DNA from: an uncultured Clostridia bacterium | GTDB lineage: Bacteria > Bacillota > Clostridia > Oscillospirales > CAG-272 | Assembly: GCA_904501765.1 (NCBI GenBank) | Contig: CAJGCM010000056.1 | Span: forward strand, 1 to 12,007 | Direction of reading: 5' to 3' | Length of the DNA: 12,007 nt | Shown here: positions 1-6,353 of the stretch, piece by piece | Position numbering within the stretch: position 1 is the stretch's first letter | How the letters are laid out: every line of letters begins with the position of its first letter | The notes under the pieces: model-generated | The model's database searches: none | The model's input: the letters and a program-made list of their open reading frames with translations, nothing else | Told to the model about the DNA's origin: nothing | Made by a program: the position numbers and the translations under genes

Positions 1-167
1 TTGACCTTTACAACCTTGGTCTTCTTGAACATAGCTTCAACCGCTGCGGCAATCTCTGCCTTGGTAGCGTCAGACTTTACTTCAAAGCTGTAACGCTTGG
101 ATGCGGTGCCGTCCATGCTCTTTTCGGTGATAAGAGGTCTTACAATGATATCTGCATAAGATTTCAT
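1..167 (-). CDS. rplW: 50S ribosomal protein L23, 5' part only
   Basis: L23 is a 23S rRNA-binding protein at the peptide exit tunnel, where it docks trigger factor and SRP. Only the first 55 codons are present; the gene runs off the left edge. The reading starts MKSYADIIVRPLITEKSM and continues through a lysine- and alanine-rich helix to FKKTKVVKVN. This is the normal L23 N-terminus: a PLITEK strand, then the helix before the variable loop. The start ATG (165-167) overlaps the rplD stop as ATGA, so L4 and L23 are probably translationally coupled. The position after rplC and rplD is the usual S10-operon order. The ATGA overlap leaves no separate leader; any ribosome binding site would lie inside the end of rplD. 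The identification rests on sequence and context and is firm. Confidence 0.95.
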   Translation of the reverse strand, partial: MKSYADIIVRPLITEKSMDGTASKRYSFEVKSDATKAEIAAAVEAMFKKTKVVKV

Positions 168-790
168 CTTGCATATACCTCCTCGATTTTCTCAACGGCT
201 TCCTTTGCTACAACGAGAGTGTCGCAGTTAAGGATGTCGTATACGTTAAGTGTATTGTACTGAGTTGTTACTACACCTTCAATGTTAGCGCAGCTCTTGA
301 TTACAAAGCCGTTTACCTCAGGGAGAACGATAAGAGTCTTCTTAGCTGCTCCGAGAGCCTCAAGCATTGCTACCATAGCCTTGGTCTTGTACTCGGTTGC
401 AGTGATTGTATCAACTACTACCATGTTGCCGTCTGCTACCTTAGAGGAAAGAGCGCTGAACATTGCAGCTCTCTTTGTCTGCTTGTTGAGGTGTATGCGA
501 TAGCTGCGGGGCTTGGGGCCGAGAGCTACGCCGCCGTGTGTCCACTGAGGAGCTCTTGTGCTACCCTGTCTTGCGTGACCGGTGCCCTTCTGCTTCCAGG
601 GCTTCTTACCGCCGCCGGATACTTCGGTGCGGGTAAGTGTGGACTGTGTTCCCTGTCTTTGATTGAGCAAATATGCTCTTACTGCGGTATGGAGGACTGC
701 TGCATTCACTTCTGCGCCGAATACCTTTTCAGACAAAGTGATTTCGCCTACTTCCTTGCCCGCCATATCTACTACTTTCATATTAGGCAT
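164..790 (-). CDS. rplD: 50S ribosomal protein L4
   Basis: L4 is a large-subunit protein whose long loop lines the exit tunnel; in some gamma-proteobacteria it also represses the S10 operon. The product is 208 aa, typical for the family. The conserved basic tunnel loop is visible at about residues 50-95, with TRTEVSGGGKKPWKQKGTGH, ARQGSTRAPQW and GGVALGPKPRSY. A C-terminal alpha/beta part contains KTLIVLPEVN. The start ATG at 788-790 follows GGAGG at a good distance. A second Met at codon 4 is possible but has no better site. The gene lies 18 nt after rplC and overlaps rplW by 4 nt, so it belongs to the same transcript. Nothing is broken or missing. Confidence 0.97.
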   Translation of the reverse strand: MPNMKVVDMAGKEVGEITLSEKVFGAEVNAAVLHTAVRAYLLNQRQGTQSTLTRTEVSGGGKKPWKQKGTGHARQGSTRAPQWTHGGVALGPKPRSYRIHLNKQTKRAAMFSALSSKVADGNMVVVDTITATEYKTKAMVAMLEALGAAKKTLIVLPEVNGFVIKSCANIEGVVTTQYNTLNVYDILNCDTLVVAKEAVEKIEEVYAR

Positions 791-808
791 TGTGATTTCC
801 TCCTTCCG

Positions 809-1438
809 TTATGCTTTAACCGAGTCGCGGATGAATACGATGCCGCCCTTAGCGCCGGGCACTGCACCCTTCACTGCGATCAGATTCTTTTCCGCATCAA
901 TCTTAACTACTACGAGATTAAGAATTGTAACCTGCTCGTTACCGTACTGACCGGGCATCTTCTTATTCTTGAAGATTCTCGCAGGGTCAATAACGCCCAT
1001 AGAACCGGGCTGACGGTGAATAGGACCTGTACCATGAGTCATTCTAAGGATGTGGTGTCCCCATCTCTTTACGCATCCTGTGTAGCCGCGACCCTTTGTG
1101 ATACCTGTGATGTCGACCTTCTCGCCTGCGGCGAAGGTTTCGACGGTTACCACGGATCCTGCCTCGTATGCGGAGCAATCGTCAAGTCTGAATTCCTTGA
1201 GATGCTTCTTGGGTGTGAGTCCTGCCTTCTTAAGGTGACCCATCTCTGCTTTTGTGAGGAGCTTTTCCTTAGTGTCCTCGTATGCAAGCTGAATTGCTGC
1301 ATAGCCGTCTGTTTCAACGGTCTTCTTCTGTGCTACCGCGCAAGGACCTGCTTCAATCAGGGTTACGGGTATTACGTTGCCTTTTTCGTCGAAGATCTGA
1401 GTCATACCCAGCTTCTTACCGATAATGCCTTTTTTCAT
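809..1438 (-). CDS. rplC: 50S ribosomal protein L3
   Basis: L3 is an early-assembly 23S rRNA-binding protein near the peptidyl-transferase centre. From the ATG at 1436-1438 the product is 209 aa, the usual L3 length, starting MKKGIIGKKLGMTQIFDEKG. The signature region is present as KRWGHHILRMTHGTGPIHR, then QPGSMGVIDPARIFKNKKMP and GQYGNEQVT. An ATG 12 nt upstream (1448-1450) is in frame. However, the bases just inside it are GGAGGAAAAA, which serve as the Shine-Dalgarno of the inner ATG, so the inner start is chosen. The gene is second in the S10 operon, after an unusually long 113-nt structured spacer from rpsJ and 18 nt before rplD. Confidence 0.97.
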   Translation of the reverse strand: MKKGIIGKKLGMTQIFDEKGNVIPVTLIEAGPCAVAQKKTVETDGYAAIQLAYEDTKEKLLTKAEMGHLKKAGLTPKKHLKEFRLDDCSAYEAGSVVTVETFAAGEKVDITGITKGRGYTGCVKRWGHHILRMTHGTGPIHRQPGSMGVIDPARIFKNKKMPGQYGNEQVTILNLVVVKIDAEKNLIAVKGAVPGAKGGIVFIRDSVKA

Positions 1439-1551
1439 TTTTTCCTCCATTAGTTATTGGTTGACAAGTTTGAATTTTCGCTTACGCGACATGCCAACGT
1501 GACCAAAGGTCTGTTTTTCGGGGCTTGAAGTTCCCCTCGGTTTTCACCGAA
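1439..1551 (-). promoter_or_regulatory. Structured rpsJ-rplC intercistronic spacer
   Basis: This spacer is 113 nt, whereas neighbouring gaps in the operon are 18 nt and -4 nt. Read as mRNA, it begins right after the rpsJ stop with UCGGU-GAAA-ACCGA (1537-1550), a 5-bp stem with a GNRA tetraloop. Next come GGGG/CCCC (1520-1536), a short GACC-UUU-GGUC stem, and UCGC-GUAA-GCGA (1478-1489), another GNRA-capped stem. The Shine-Dalgarno of rplC lies at the downstream end. There is no U-run after the stems, so it does not look like an intrinsic terminator. A role as an RNA-processing or protein-binding site is inference. Confidence 0.5.
1444..1448 (-). promoter_or_regulatory. Shine-Dalgarno that fixes the rplC start
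   Basis: GGAGG on the minus strand, followed by AAAAA and then the ATG at 1436-1438. Using the upstream in-frame ATG would place the Shine-Dalgarno inside the coding region and leave that ATG with no site of its own. Confidence 0.85.
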
Positions 1552-1860
1552 TTAAGCCTTGATTTCAATCTCAACGCCTGCAGGAAGCTCGATGCTCATA
1601 AGAGCCTCAATTGTCTTCTGCGAGGGATTGATGATGTCAACAAGTCTTTTGTGAGTGCGCATTTCGAACTGCTCGCGGCTGTCCTTATACTTGTGTACCG
1701 CTCTAAGGATTGTTACAATCTCCTTGTCGGTAGGAAGCGGAATGGGACCACTCACCTTGCTTCCGTTTCTCTTAGCTACGTCCACAACCTTTGCCGCTGC
1801 GGCGTCAATTATAGCGGAATCATAGCTCTTGAGTCTTACTCTGATTTTTCCCTGTGCCAT
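1552..1860 (-). CDS. rpsJ: 30S ribosomal protein S10
   Basis: S10 is a small-subunit head protein, also known as NusE, a transcription antitermination partner of NusB. The product is 102 aa, the standard length. It begins MAQGKIRVRLKSYDS and has the S10 signature AKRNGSKVSGPIPLPT at about residues 28-43, followed by REQFEMRTHKRL and the C-terminal strand ELPAGVEIEIKA. The open frame continues upstream to 2109. The start at 1858-1860 is chosen because it has AAGGAGG 8 nt away and gives the canonical N-terminus. It is the first gene of the operon, behind a leader of about 245 nt. A hairpin covers part of its Shine-Dalgarno (see the separate entry), which suggests translational control. Confidence 0.98.
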   Translation of the reverse strand: MAQGKIRVRLKSYDSAIIDAAAAKVVDVAKRNGSKVSGPIPLPTDKEIVTILRAVHKYKDSREQFEMRTHKRLVDIINPSQKTIEALMSIELPAGVEIEIKA

Positions 1861-2105
1861 TTTGTTTTCCTCCTTCTTAATTACTGCTCGCCGTTTTAAG
1901 AAGGGCGTTTGAGGTTTCACACTGCTCCGGGTGTTTCTTCCGCACCCCTTGAAAAACGATTCGAATACCATATACCGCAGTGTGGTATAACGAACCGAAA
2001 ATGCTAAAGCAGCATTCTTGCTCCGCCCGGTTAAATATCGGACATACTCCACGGAAATTCCCTGCCTCAAAGGGCAGCCACCTCCCGCTTCAACGCATAT
2101 CAAGC
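1861..2105 (-). promoter_or_regulatory. Long structured 5' leader of the S10 operon
   Basis: From the predicted transcription start near 2105 to rpsJ there are about 245 nt with no convincing gene. Perfect or near-perfect stems, in plus coordinates, are: 2062-2066/2073-2077 (CTGCC/GGCAG); 2000-2005/2011-2016 (AATGCT/AGCATT, 5-nt loop); 1965-1970/1983-1988 (ATACCA/TGGTAT) extended outward by 1960-1963/1991-1994 (TTCG/CGAA); 1929-1933/1943-1947 (GGGTG/CACCC); and the Shine-Dalgarno hairpin at 1872-1904. The third stem has a competing pairing, 1971-1976/1984-1989 (TATACC/GGTATA), so two exclusive folds are possible. Ribosomal protein operons are often controlled by a ribosomal protein binding the leader; L4 does this for S10 in some gamma-proteobacteria. 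Applying that here is inference. Confidence 0.6.
1872..1904 (-). promoter_or_regulatory. Hairpin sequestering the rpsJ Shine-Dalgarno
   Basis: CCTTCTTAA (1872-1880) and TTAAGAAGG (1896-1904) form a perfect 9-bp inverted repeat with a 15-nt loop. In the mRNA the 3' arm contains the first four bases (AAGG) of the AAGGAGG Shine-Dalgarno (1869-1875). Forming the stem would therefore compete with ribosome binding at rpsJ. It is mostly A-U/G-U-rich in the centre and of moderate stability, as expected for a control element rather than a permanent block. Confidence 0.6.
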
Positions 2106-2111
2106 TCATTT

Positions 2112-2140
2112 ATTATACACTATTAAATAAAGAATTTCAA
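2112..2140 (-). promoter_or_regulatory. Sigma-A-type promoter of the S10 operon
   Basis: On the minus strand, -35 TTGAAA (2135-2140) and a perfect -10 TATAAT (2112-2117) are separated by exactly 17 bp. The start is predicted near 2105. It drives rpsJ and the downstream ribosomal protein genes. Confidence 0.85.
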
Positions 2141-2450
2141 TAGAATTTTCAAAAAAAGGAAATTATTTTTCGTAGAAATATAGAGATTTTGCGACGTATT
2201 TTTTGTGCAACATTAACAAAAATTAACTTTGTGGTAAAAATTATCACCTCTCAAATTATTTTTTTACCATAATCTCCGTTTATTTACAATTTATTAACAT
2301 TTATATAGTAAAATAATTACAAAATCCTAATCAAAAGCGTTTTTTTGCTTTCCGCCGGCACTCCAAAAAATGCCTGAGGAACCGCTTTTTTAACCCCGAA
2401 ATTTATTTCTTTTTATTTCTTATATAATAAATGAAGGAAAAATCACAAAA
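2141..2450. other. AT-rich divergent intergenic region, no gene
   Basis: About 310 bp between the S10 promoter and the membrane-protein gene, with no credible ORF. It holds an inverted repeat TGGTAAAAA/TTTTTACCA (2232-2240/2261-2269, 20-nt spacer) with no clear role. A poor plus-strand promoter candidate is TTTACA (2283-2288) with TATAGT (2304-2309), only 15 bp apart. A terminator-like hairpin lies at 2333-2391. The plus-strand TATAAT at 2423-2428 has no -35 and would start transcription on top of the Shine-Dalgarno of the next gene. The promoter of the membrane protein-polA unit is therefore not settled. Confidence 0.5.
2333..2391 (+). terminator. Terminator-like hairpin ahead of the membrane-protein gene
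   Basis: AAAAGCG (2333-2339) pairs with CGCTTTT (2383-2389). Nested inside are TTCC/GGAA (2350-2353/2378-2381) and GGCA/TGCC (2357-2360/2371-2374), with internal loops. A run of six T (2386-2391) follows. If a promoter lies upstream of it, this would be a 5'-leader attenuator; if not, it is an intergenic palindrome. The pairing is interrupted, so confidence is low. Confidence 0.35.
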
Positions 2451-3476
2451 ATGAACAGTAAAGCTAACAAATTGAAGCTGTATTTGCCTATTGCGCTGGC
2501 GGCAATTTTTATTACAGCAACACTAAGGTGCATCGCCTGTCTTATTAATCTCAACTACAAGACGGGGTATTTTGAAGAAAAAATTCTTATAAACATTGCT
2601 GGTTATCTGACGGTAGGATTCTGCATCCTGTTTCTGACCTACCCCTTCGTTACCGAGAGAGGAAAGAAGCTGGTAGCGCAGTTTGCTTCACCGCAGGCAT
2701 ACGTTCCCACGGGGCTTGTTGCGGTATCGCTGGTATTTTTATCCTTCAACCTTTTGATAAGCTCTGCGGCAAAGGGTGGTTCGTCAATATCCTCCGCTCT
2801 GGCAGTCGTGCTTGGGTTATTGGGGCTTGTATCAATCGGATATTTTGTTCTCAACGCTTTTATTACCTCGCCTCCATCCTCCATAAGGGCCGCCTTCGGC
2901 ATATGCACCGTGGCATTTCTTGCGCTCTATGCGGCTTTTCTTTATTTCGATACGGCGGCGCCTCTCAATGCGCCTAACAAGATAGTTGACCAGATGGCGT
3001 TTCTTTTGTCAGCCCTCTTCTTCCTTTACGAAACGAGGATTTCTCTTTGCCGAGGCAAATGGAGCTTATATTCCACCTTCGGTATGATAGCCGCAACTCT
3101 TTGCGCTTATTCCTCGATTCCTTCTTTGATTACGTATATCGTGAAAGGAAACACTATTTCAAACAGCGTATACGAAAGCTTATTTATATTCACTGCATTC
3201 ATTTTCATAACCTCAAGACTTATAATGTCGCTTGGCTACAACGAGGACCGAGAGCACGAATGCGTTACCCTTATGAGGGCGCATATTGAGAAGCGTCAGG
3301 AAGAAATTGACGAAAATGAAAGCGTACGCAAGCAAGCTTACCTTGAGATGCTCGGAAAGCTCTCCGCCGACGAGGAGGAATTTGAAGAGGAAATATACGA
3401 GGAAATCTCAATACCGGAGGAGGCTTACCCCGAAGAGCTTGAAGGTGAGAGCGATATAACGGAAAATTATGACTGA
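2451..3476 (+). CDS. Predicted eight-helix membrane protein with acidic tail
   Basis: I do not recognise the family. The product is 341 aa. Hydrophobic segments at about 10-32, 45-65, 84-105, 114-137, 147-166, 181-194, 204-230 and 241-262 suggest eight membrane helices. After them comes a hydrophilic tail from about residue 263, with a basic/helical part (HIEKRQEEIDENESVRKQ), then a strongly acidic end rich in Glu (about 307-341, for example DEEEFEEEIYEEIS). No catalytic motif is visible. By charge, the tail is probably cytoplasmic and may bind a partner. The start ATG follows AAGGA at about 12 nt, which is long but acceptable. The gene ends 26 nt before polA on the same strand with no terminator between, so the two are probably co-transcribed. 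A functional link to DNA repair cannot be claimed. Confidence 0.8.
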   Translation: MNSKANKLKLYLPIALAAIFITATLRCIACLINLNYKTGYFEEKILINIAGYLTVGFCILFLTYPFVTERGKKLVAQFASPQAYVPTGLVAVSLVFLSFNLLISSAAKGGSSISSALAVVLGLLGLVSIGYFVLNAFITSPPSSIRAAFGICTVAFLALYAAFLYFDTAAPLNAPNKIVDQMAFLLSALFFLYETRISLCRGKWSLYSTFGMIAATLCAYSSIPSLITYIVKGNTISNSVYESLFIFTAFIFITSRLIMSLGYNEDREHECVTLMRAHIEKRQEEIDENESVRKQAYLEMLGKLSADEEEFEEEIYEEISIPEEAYPEELEGESDITENYD

Positions 3477-3502
3477 AAACCTAAAGGAACGGTTATTACA
3501 TT

Positions 3503-6079
3503 ATGAAAAAAATTCTCGTCGTTGACGGTAACAGTATTATCAACAGAGCCTTTTACGGCGTAAGGCCGCTCACCACGAAAAGCGGCAAAAACACAAATGC
3601 CATATTCGGAATGATAAATATCATAACAAAGCAGCTTGACAGTATAAAACCGGACTATGCCGTGGTTGCCTTTGACCGCAAGGAGCCTACCTTCAGGCAC
3701 CTTATGTACTCCGACTATAAGGCGGGCAGGCACCCTACTCCCGACGAATTAAGAGAGCAATTTCCCGATGCGAAGGAATGCCTTTCCTTTATGGGCTTTA
3801 ACGTAATGGAGATAGCGGGATTTGAAGCCGACGATATACAGGGAACTGTTGCTTATTTTGCCAAAGGTGACCCTGACATAAAAAGCTATATACTTTCAGG
3901 CGACAGGGACCTTTTGCAGCTTATAGACGATAACATTACGGTGCTTCTCGCCACCAATAACGACACGAAGGCTATGGGGCGTGAGGAATTCCGAGAAAAA
4001 TACGGAATCACCCCGGAGCTTTTCGTTGAAATGAAGGCGCTTATGGGGGACTCCTCGGATAACATTCCCGGTGTTCGGGGTATTGGCGAAAAGACCGCCG
4101 CTACGCTTATCGGAGATTTCGGAACTCTTGAGGCGATTTACGAAAATATAGAGGACCCGAGGATTACAAAAAGCGTACGCACAAAGCTTATCGAGGGGCG
4201 CGACTGTGCATTCTTATCAAGGGAATTATCCCGCATAAAAACCGACACGCCCATAGGTGTTTCTCTTGACGAGCTTAAATATAAGGGCTTTGACTACCCC
4301 TCCCTTTATAAGAAATTTACAGAGCTTGAGCTGAACTCCTTTATAACTAAATTCAAAATTACCGAGCATATTGACACGTCGGATTTTGAAAAGTCCGAAT
4401 GTCAAAAAGAGGGACAAGACCTTTTTGAAAAAGAGGAAAAAGCCGAGGAGAAGTGTAATAACAGCCACATAAACCCATACACGGGGTGCGAGATAGAGAA
4501 AATCGCCTTGACCTATGACGAGGAAAACATATATGTATACAACGGAAGCGAGAGCTTCTCATACAGCATTGGCTCTGTCGAATGCGGCGCTATTTTCAGC
4601 AGTGGAAAAGGCATCGTTTGCTATGAAGGAAAGGCACTTTGGCACCTACTTTCAAGACACGGGGTCAGACTTAGCGGCGGAACAAAGCTTCTTGACTTGG
4701 CTCTTTACGCATACGTTCTTAACCCCGGCGGCGGAAATTCAACAATCCCCTCATTAGCTTCTATGTTCCTCGGCGAGGTGGTGCTTGAGGACGGAATTAC
4801 CCCCGAGCTGCTTTTAAGACTTGAAGCTGCTATGCTAAAGAAGGTTGCCGAGGACGGAGCTATGGAGGTCCTTTGGGAGCTTGAAATTCCCTTGCTGCCA
4901 ATTCTTGCTGAGATTGAAGAAAACGGCTTTAAAATTGACACGGATGGTATGCTTGAGTATGCAGATGCCCTTGACGAGCTTGCTCACGACCTTCAGGAGC
5001 GCATTTACGTTCAGGCTCTCGGCGAGTTCAACATAAACTCCCCGAAGCAGCTTGGCGAGGTGCTTTACGTAAGGCTGGGGCTTCCCTGCAAAAAGAAGAA
5101 AAACAAGAACGGTTTTTCTACCGATGCCGAAACGCTTGAAGAGCTGAGGCAATACTCACCTATTATAGACGACATTCTCGAATACAGACAGGTAACGAAG
5201 CTACACGGAACCTATGCGGCGCAGCTCCCAAAGCTGGTTGACGGTGAGGGCAGAATTCACACGGAATTCAAGCAGACCCTTACCGCTACCGGCAGGCTTT
5301 CAAGCGCAGAGCCGAACCTGCAAAACATTCCCATAAGAACGAGAATGGGAAGGCAAATGAGAAAATATTTTATCTCCGACGAAGGTCACAGCCTTGTAGA
5401 TGCCGACTATTCTCAGATTGAGCTTCGTTTGCTGGCTCATATTTCCGACGACTACAATATGAAAGAGGCATTCATTAGCGGCGCGGATATTCACAGAAAG
5501 ACTGCGGCTGCTGTTTTCGGTGTTCCTGAAGAATCGGTCAACGAGGAAATGCGAAAGAGAGCTAAAGCCGTTAACTTTGGAATAGTTTACGGCATCAGCG
5601 GCTTCTCTTTGGCGAAGGATATAGGAACCAGCGTGACCGAGGCCAACAAGTATATCAAGAGCTACCTTTTGAACTACCCCTTTACCGACGCATATCTTGA
5701 AAAAGTCCCAGAGGAAGCAAAAGCCCTTGGATATACCACCACTCTTATGGGCAGGCGCAGATATATCCCCGAGCTTAATTCTTCAAACGGCGCTCTCAGA
5801 GCCTTCGGAAAGAGGGTAGCAATGAATGCGCCTATTCAGGGTACGGCAGCCGACGTTATGAAGCTGGCTATGATAAAGGTTTGGCAGAGGCTGAAGGCTG
5901 ACGCACCGAAGGCAAAAATCGTTATGCAGGTGCACGACGAGCTTGTGGTTGAGTGTCCCGATTCCGACGTAGAGCTTGTGAAGGCTATTCTCACCGAGGA
6001 AATGACCGACGTTATAAATCTTTCCGTTCCGCTCCCCGCCGAGGTTAGCTCAGGTAAAAACTGGTTAGAGCAGAATTAA
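3503..6079 (+). CDS. polA: DNA polymerase I, proofreading domain degenerate
   Basis: DNA polymerase I removes RNA primers and fills gaps in replication and repair. The product is 858 aa. The 5' nuclease domain (about 1-290) keeps its metal ligands: VVDGNS (D8), AFDRK (D58), EADD (E108, D110, D111), SGDRD (D134, D136) and MGDSSDN (D183, D186), followed by the helix-hairpin-helix GVRGIGEKTA. A charged linker spans about 291-325. Residues 326-425 occupy the 3'-5' exonuclease position but lack the DxE metal motif, so proofreading is probably absent, as in Taq- and Bacillus-type enzymes. The polymerase domain is complete: TATGRLSSAEPNLQNIP, motif A DYSQIELR (D635), motif B with R684, K688, F692 and Y696, and motif C HDE (D812). 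The nearest AAGGA is 14 nt from the ATG, but the N-terminus is canonical. Confidence 0.97.
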   Translation: MKKILVVDGNSIINRAFYGVRPLTTKSGKNTNAIFGMINIITKQLDSIKPDYAVVAFDRKEPTFRHLMYSDYKAGRHPTPDELREQFPDAKECLSFMGFNVMEIAGFEADDIQGTVAYFAKGDPDIKSYILSGDRDLLQLIDDNITVLLATNNDTKAMGREEFREKYGITPELFVEMKALMGDSSDNIPGVRGIGEKTAATLIGDFGTLEAIYENIEDPRITKSVRTKLIEGRDCAFLSRELSRIKTDTPIGVSLDELKYKGFDYPSLYKKFTELELNSFITKFKITEHIDTSDFEKSECQKEGQDLFEKEEKAEEKCNNSHINPYTGCEIEKIALTYDEENIYVYNGSESFSYSIGSVECGAIFSSGKGIVCYEGKALWHLLSRHGVRLSGGTKLLDLALYAYVLNPGGGNSTIPSLASMFLGEVVLEDGITPELLLRLEAAMLKKVAEDGAMEVLWELEIPLLPILAEIEENGFKIDTDGMLEYADALDELAHDLQERIYVQALGEFNINSPKQLGEVLYVRLGLPCKKKKNKNGFSTDAETLEELRQYSPIIDDILEYRQVTKLHGTYAAQLPKLVDGEGRIHTEFKQTLTATGRLSSAEPNLQNIPIRTRMGRQMRKYFISDEGHSLVDADYSQIELRLLAHISDDYNMKEAFISGADIHRKTAAAVFGVPEESVNEEMRKRAKAVNFGIVYGISGFSLAKDIGTSVTEANKYIKSYLLNYPFTDAYLEKVPEEAKALGYTTTLMGRRRYIPELNSSNGALRAFGKRVAMNAPIQGTAADVMKLAMIKVWQRLKADAPKAKIVMQVHDELVVECPDSDVELVKAILTEEMTDVINLSVPLPAEVSSGKNWLEQN

Positions 6080-6095
6080 TTCTTCATTTTTTCGC

Positions 6096-6116
6096 TTGCC
6101 TTATGAGCATAGGCAA
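6096..6116 (+). repeat. Small hairpin after polA
   Basis: TTGCCT (6096-6101) and AGGCAA (6111-6116) form a 6-bp stem with a 9-nt loop, followed by A-rich rather than T-rich sequence. It lies just after the polA stop and upstream of the stronger terminator. It may protect the mRNA 3' end or mean nothing. Confidence 0.35.
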
Positions 6117-6131
6117 AAAAATGCTAAAAGC

Positions 6132-6172
6132 AAAGCAAGGCTTCAACTCCCAGAGAAAAGCCTTGCTTTTTT
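6132..6172 (+). terminator. Intrinsic terminator of polA
   Basis: AAAGCAAGGCTT (6132-6143) pairs perfectly with AAGCCTTGCTTT (6158-6169): 12 bp with a 14-nt loop and a run of six T (6167-6172). It lies about 50 nt after the polA stop. Confidence 0.88.
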
Positions 6173-6248
6173 GTTTGGCGAATAGTCGGAGGCAGGAGAG
6201 GTGACTGACTCAAAGAAGAGAAGCTTATAGCAGGCTCTCCGCCGTTAG

Positions 6249-6298
6249 AAAAAAGCACCGCCGGTGAGGAGCAGTTCCCCTGCCAAAAGCGGTGCTTT
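6249..6298 (-). terminator. Intrinsic terminator of the SMP-30-family gene
   Basis: AAAGCACCGC (6252-6261) pairs with GCGGTGCTTT (6289-6298): 10 bp, with an inner GCAG/CTGC stem (6271-6274/6280-6283). On the minus strand the stem is followed by six T (complement of 6249-6254). On the plus strand the tail is only TTTC, so it works best for the minus-strand gene that ends at 6354. Confidence 0.75.
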
Positions 6299-6353
6299 CT
6301 TATGTAAAAATCGTTTTTGTTATATTTTAGCTTGAAAATTTCTCGGTTTATGT

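Noticed and set aside
1439..1450. Upstream in-frame ATG for rplC at 1448-1450
   Set aside because: Its following bases are the Shine-Dalgarno for the ATG at 1436-1438, which gives the standard L3 start and length.
491..1453. Long plus-strand open frame opposite rplC and rplD
   Set aside because: It is antisense to two certain ribosomal protein genes, is Cys- and Leu-rich with no family features, and has no ribosome binding site.
1861..2109. Open frame extending rpsJ upstream to an ATG at 2109, which would give S10 a long N-terminal extension
   Set aside because: The ATG lies between the -10 box and the predicted start of transcription, so it is probably not transcribed. The inner ATG has a perfect Shine-Dalgarno and the canonical S10 N-terminus.
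2423..2428. TATAAT as the -10 of the membrane protein-polA promoter
   Set aside because: There is no -35 at a suitable distance, and transcription would begin on the gene's Shine-Dalgarno.
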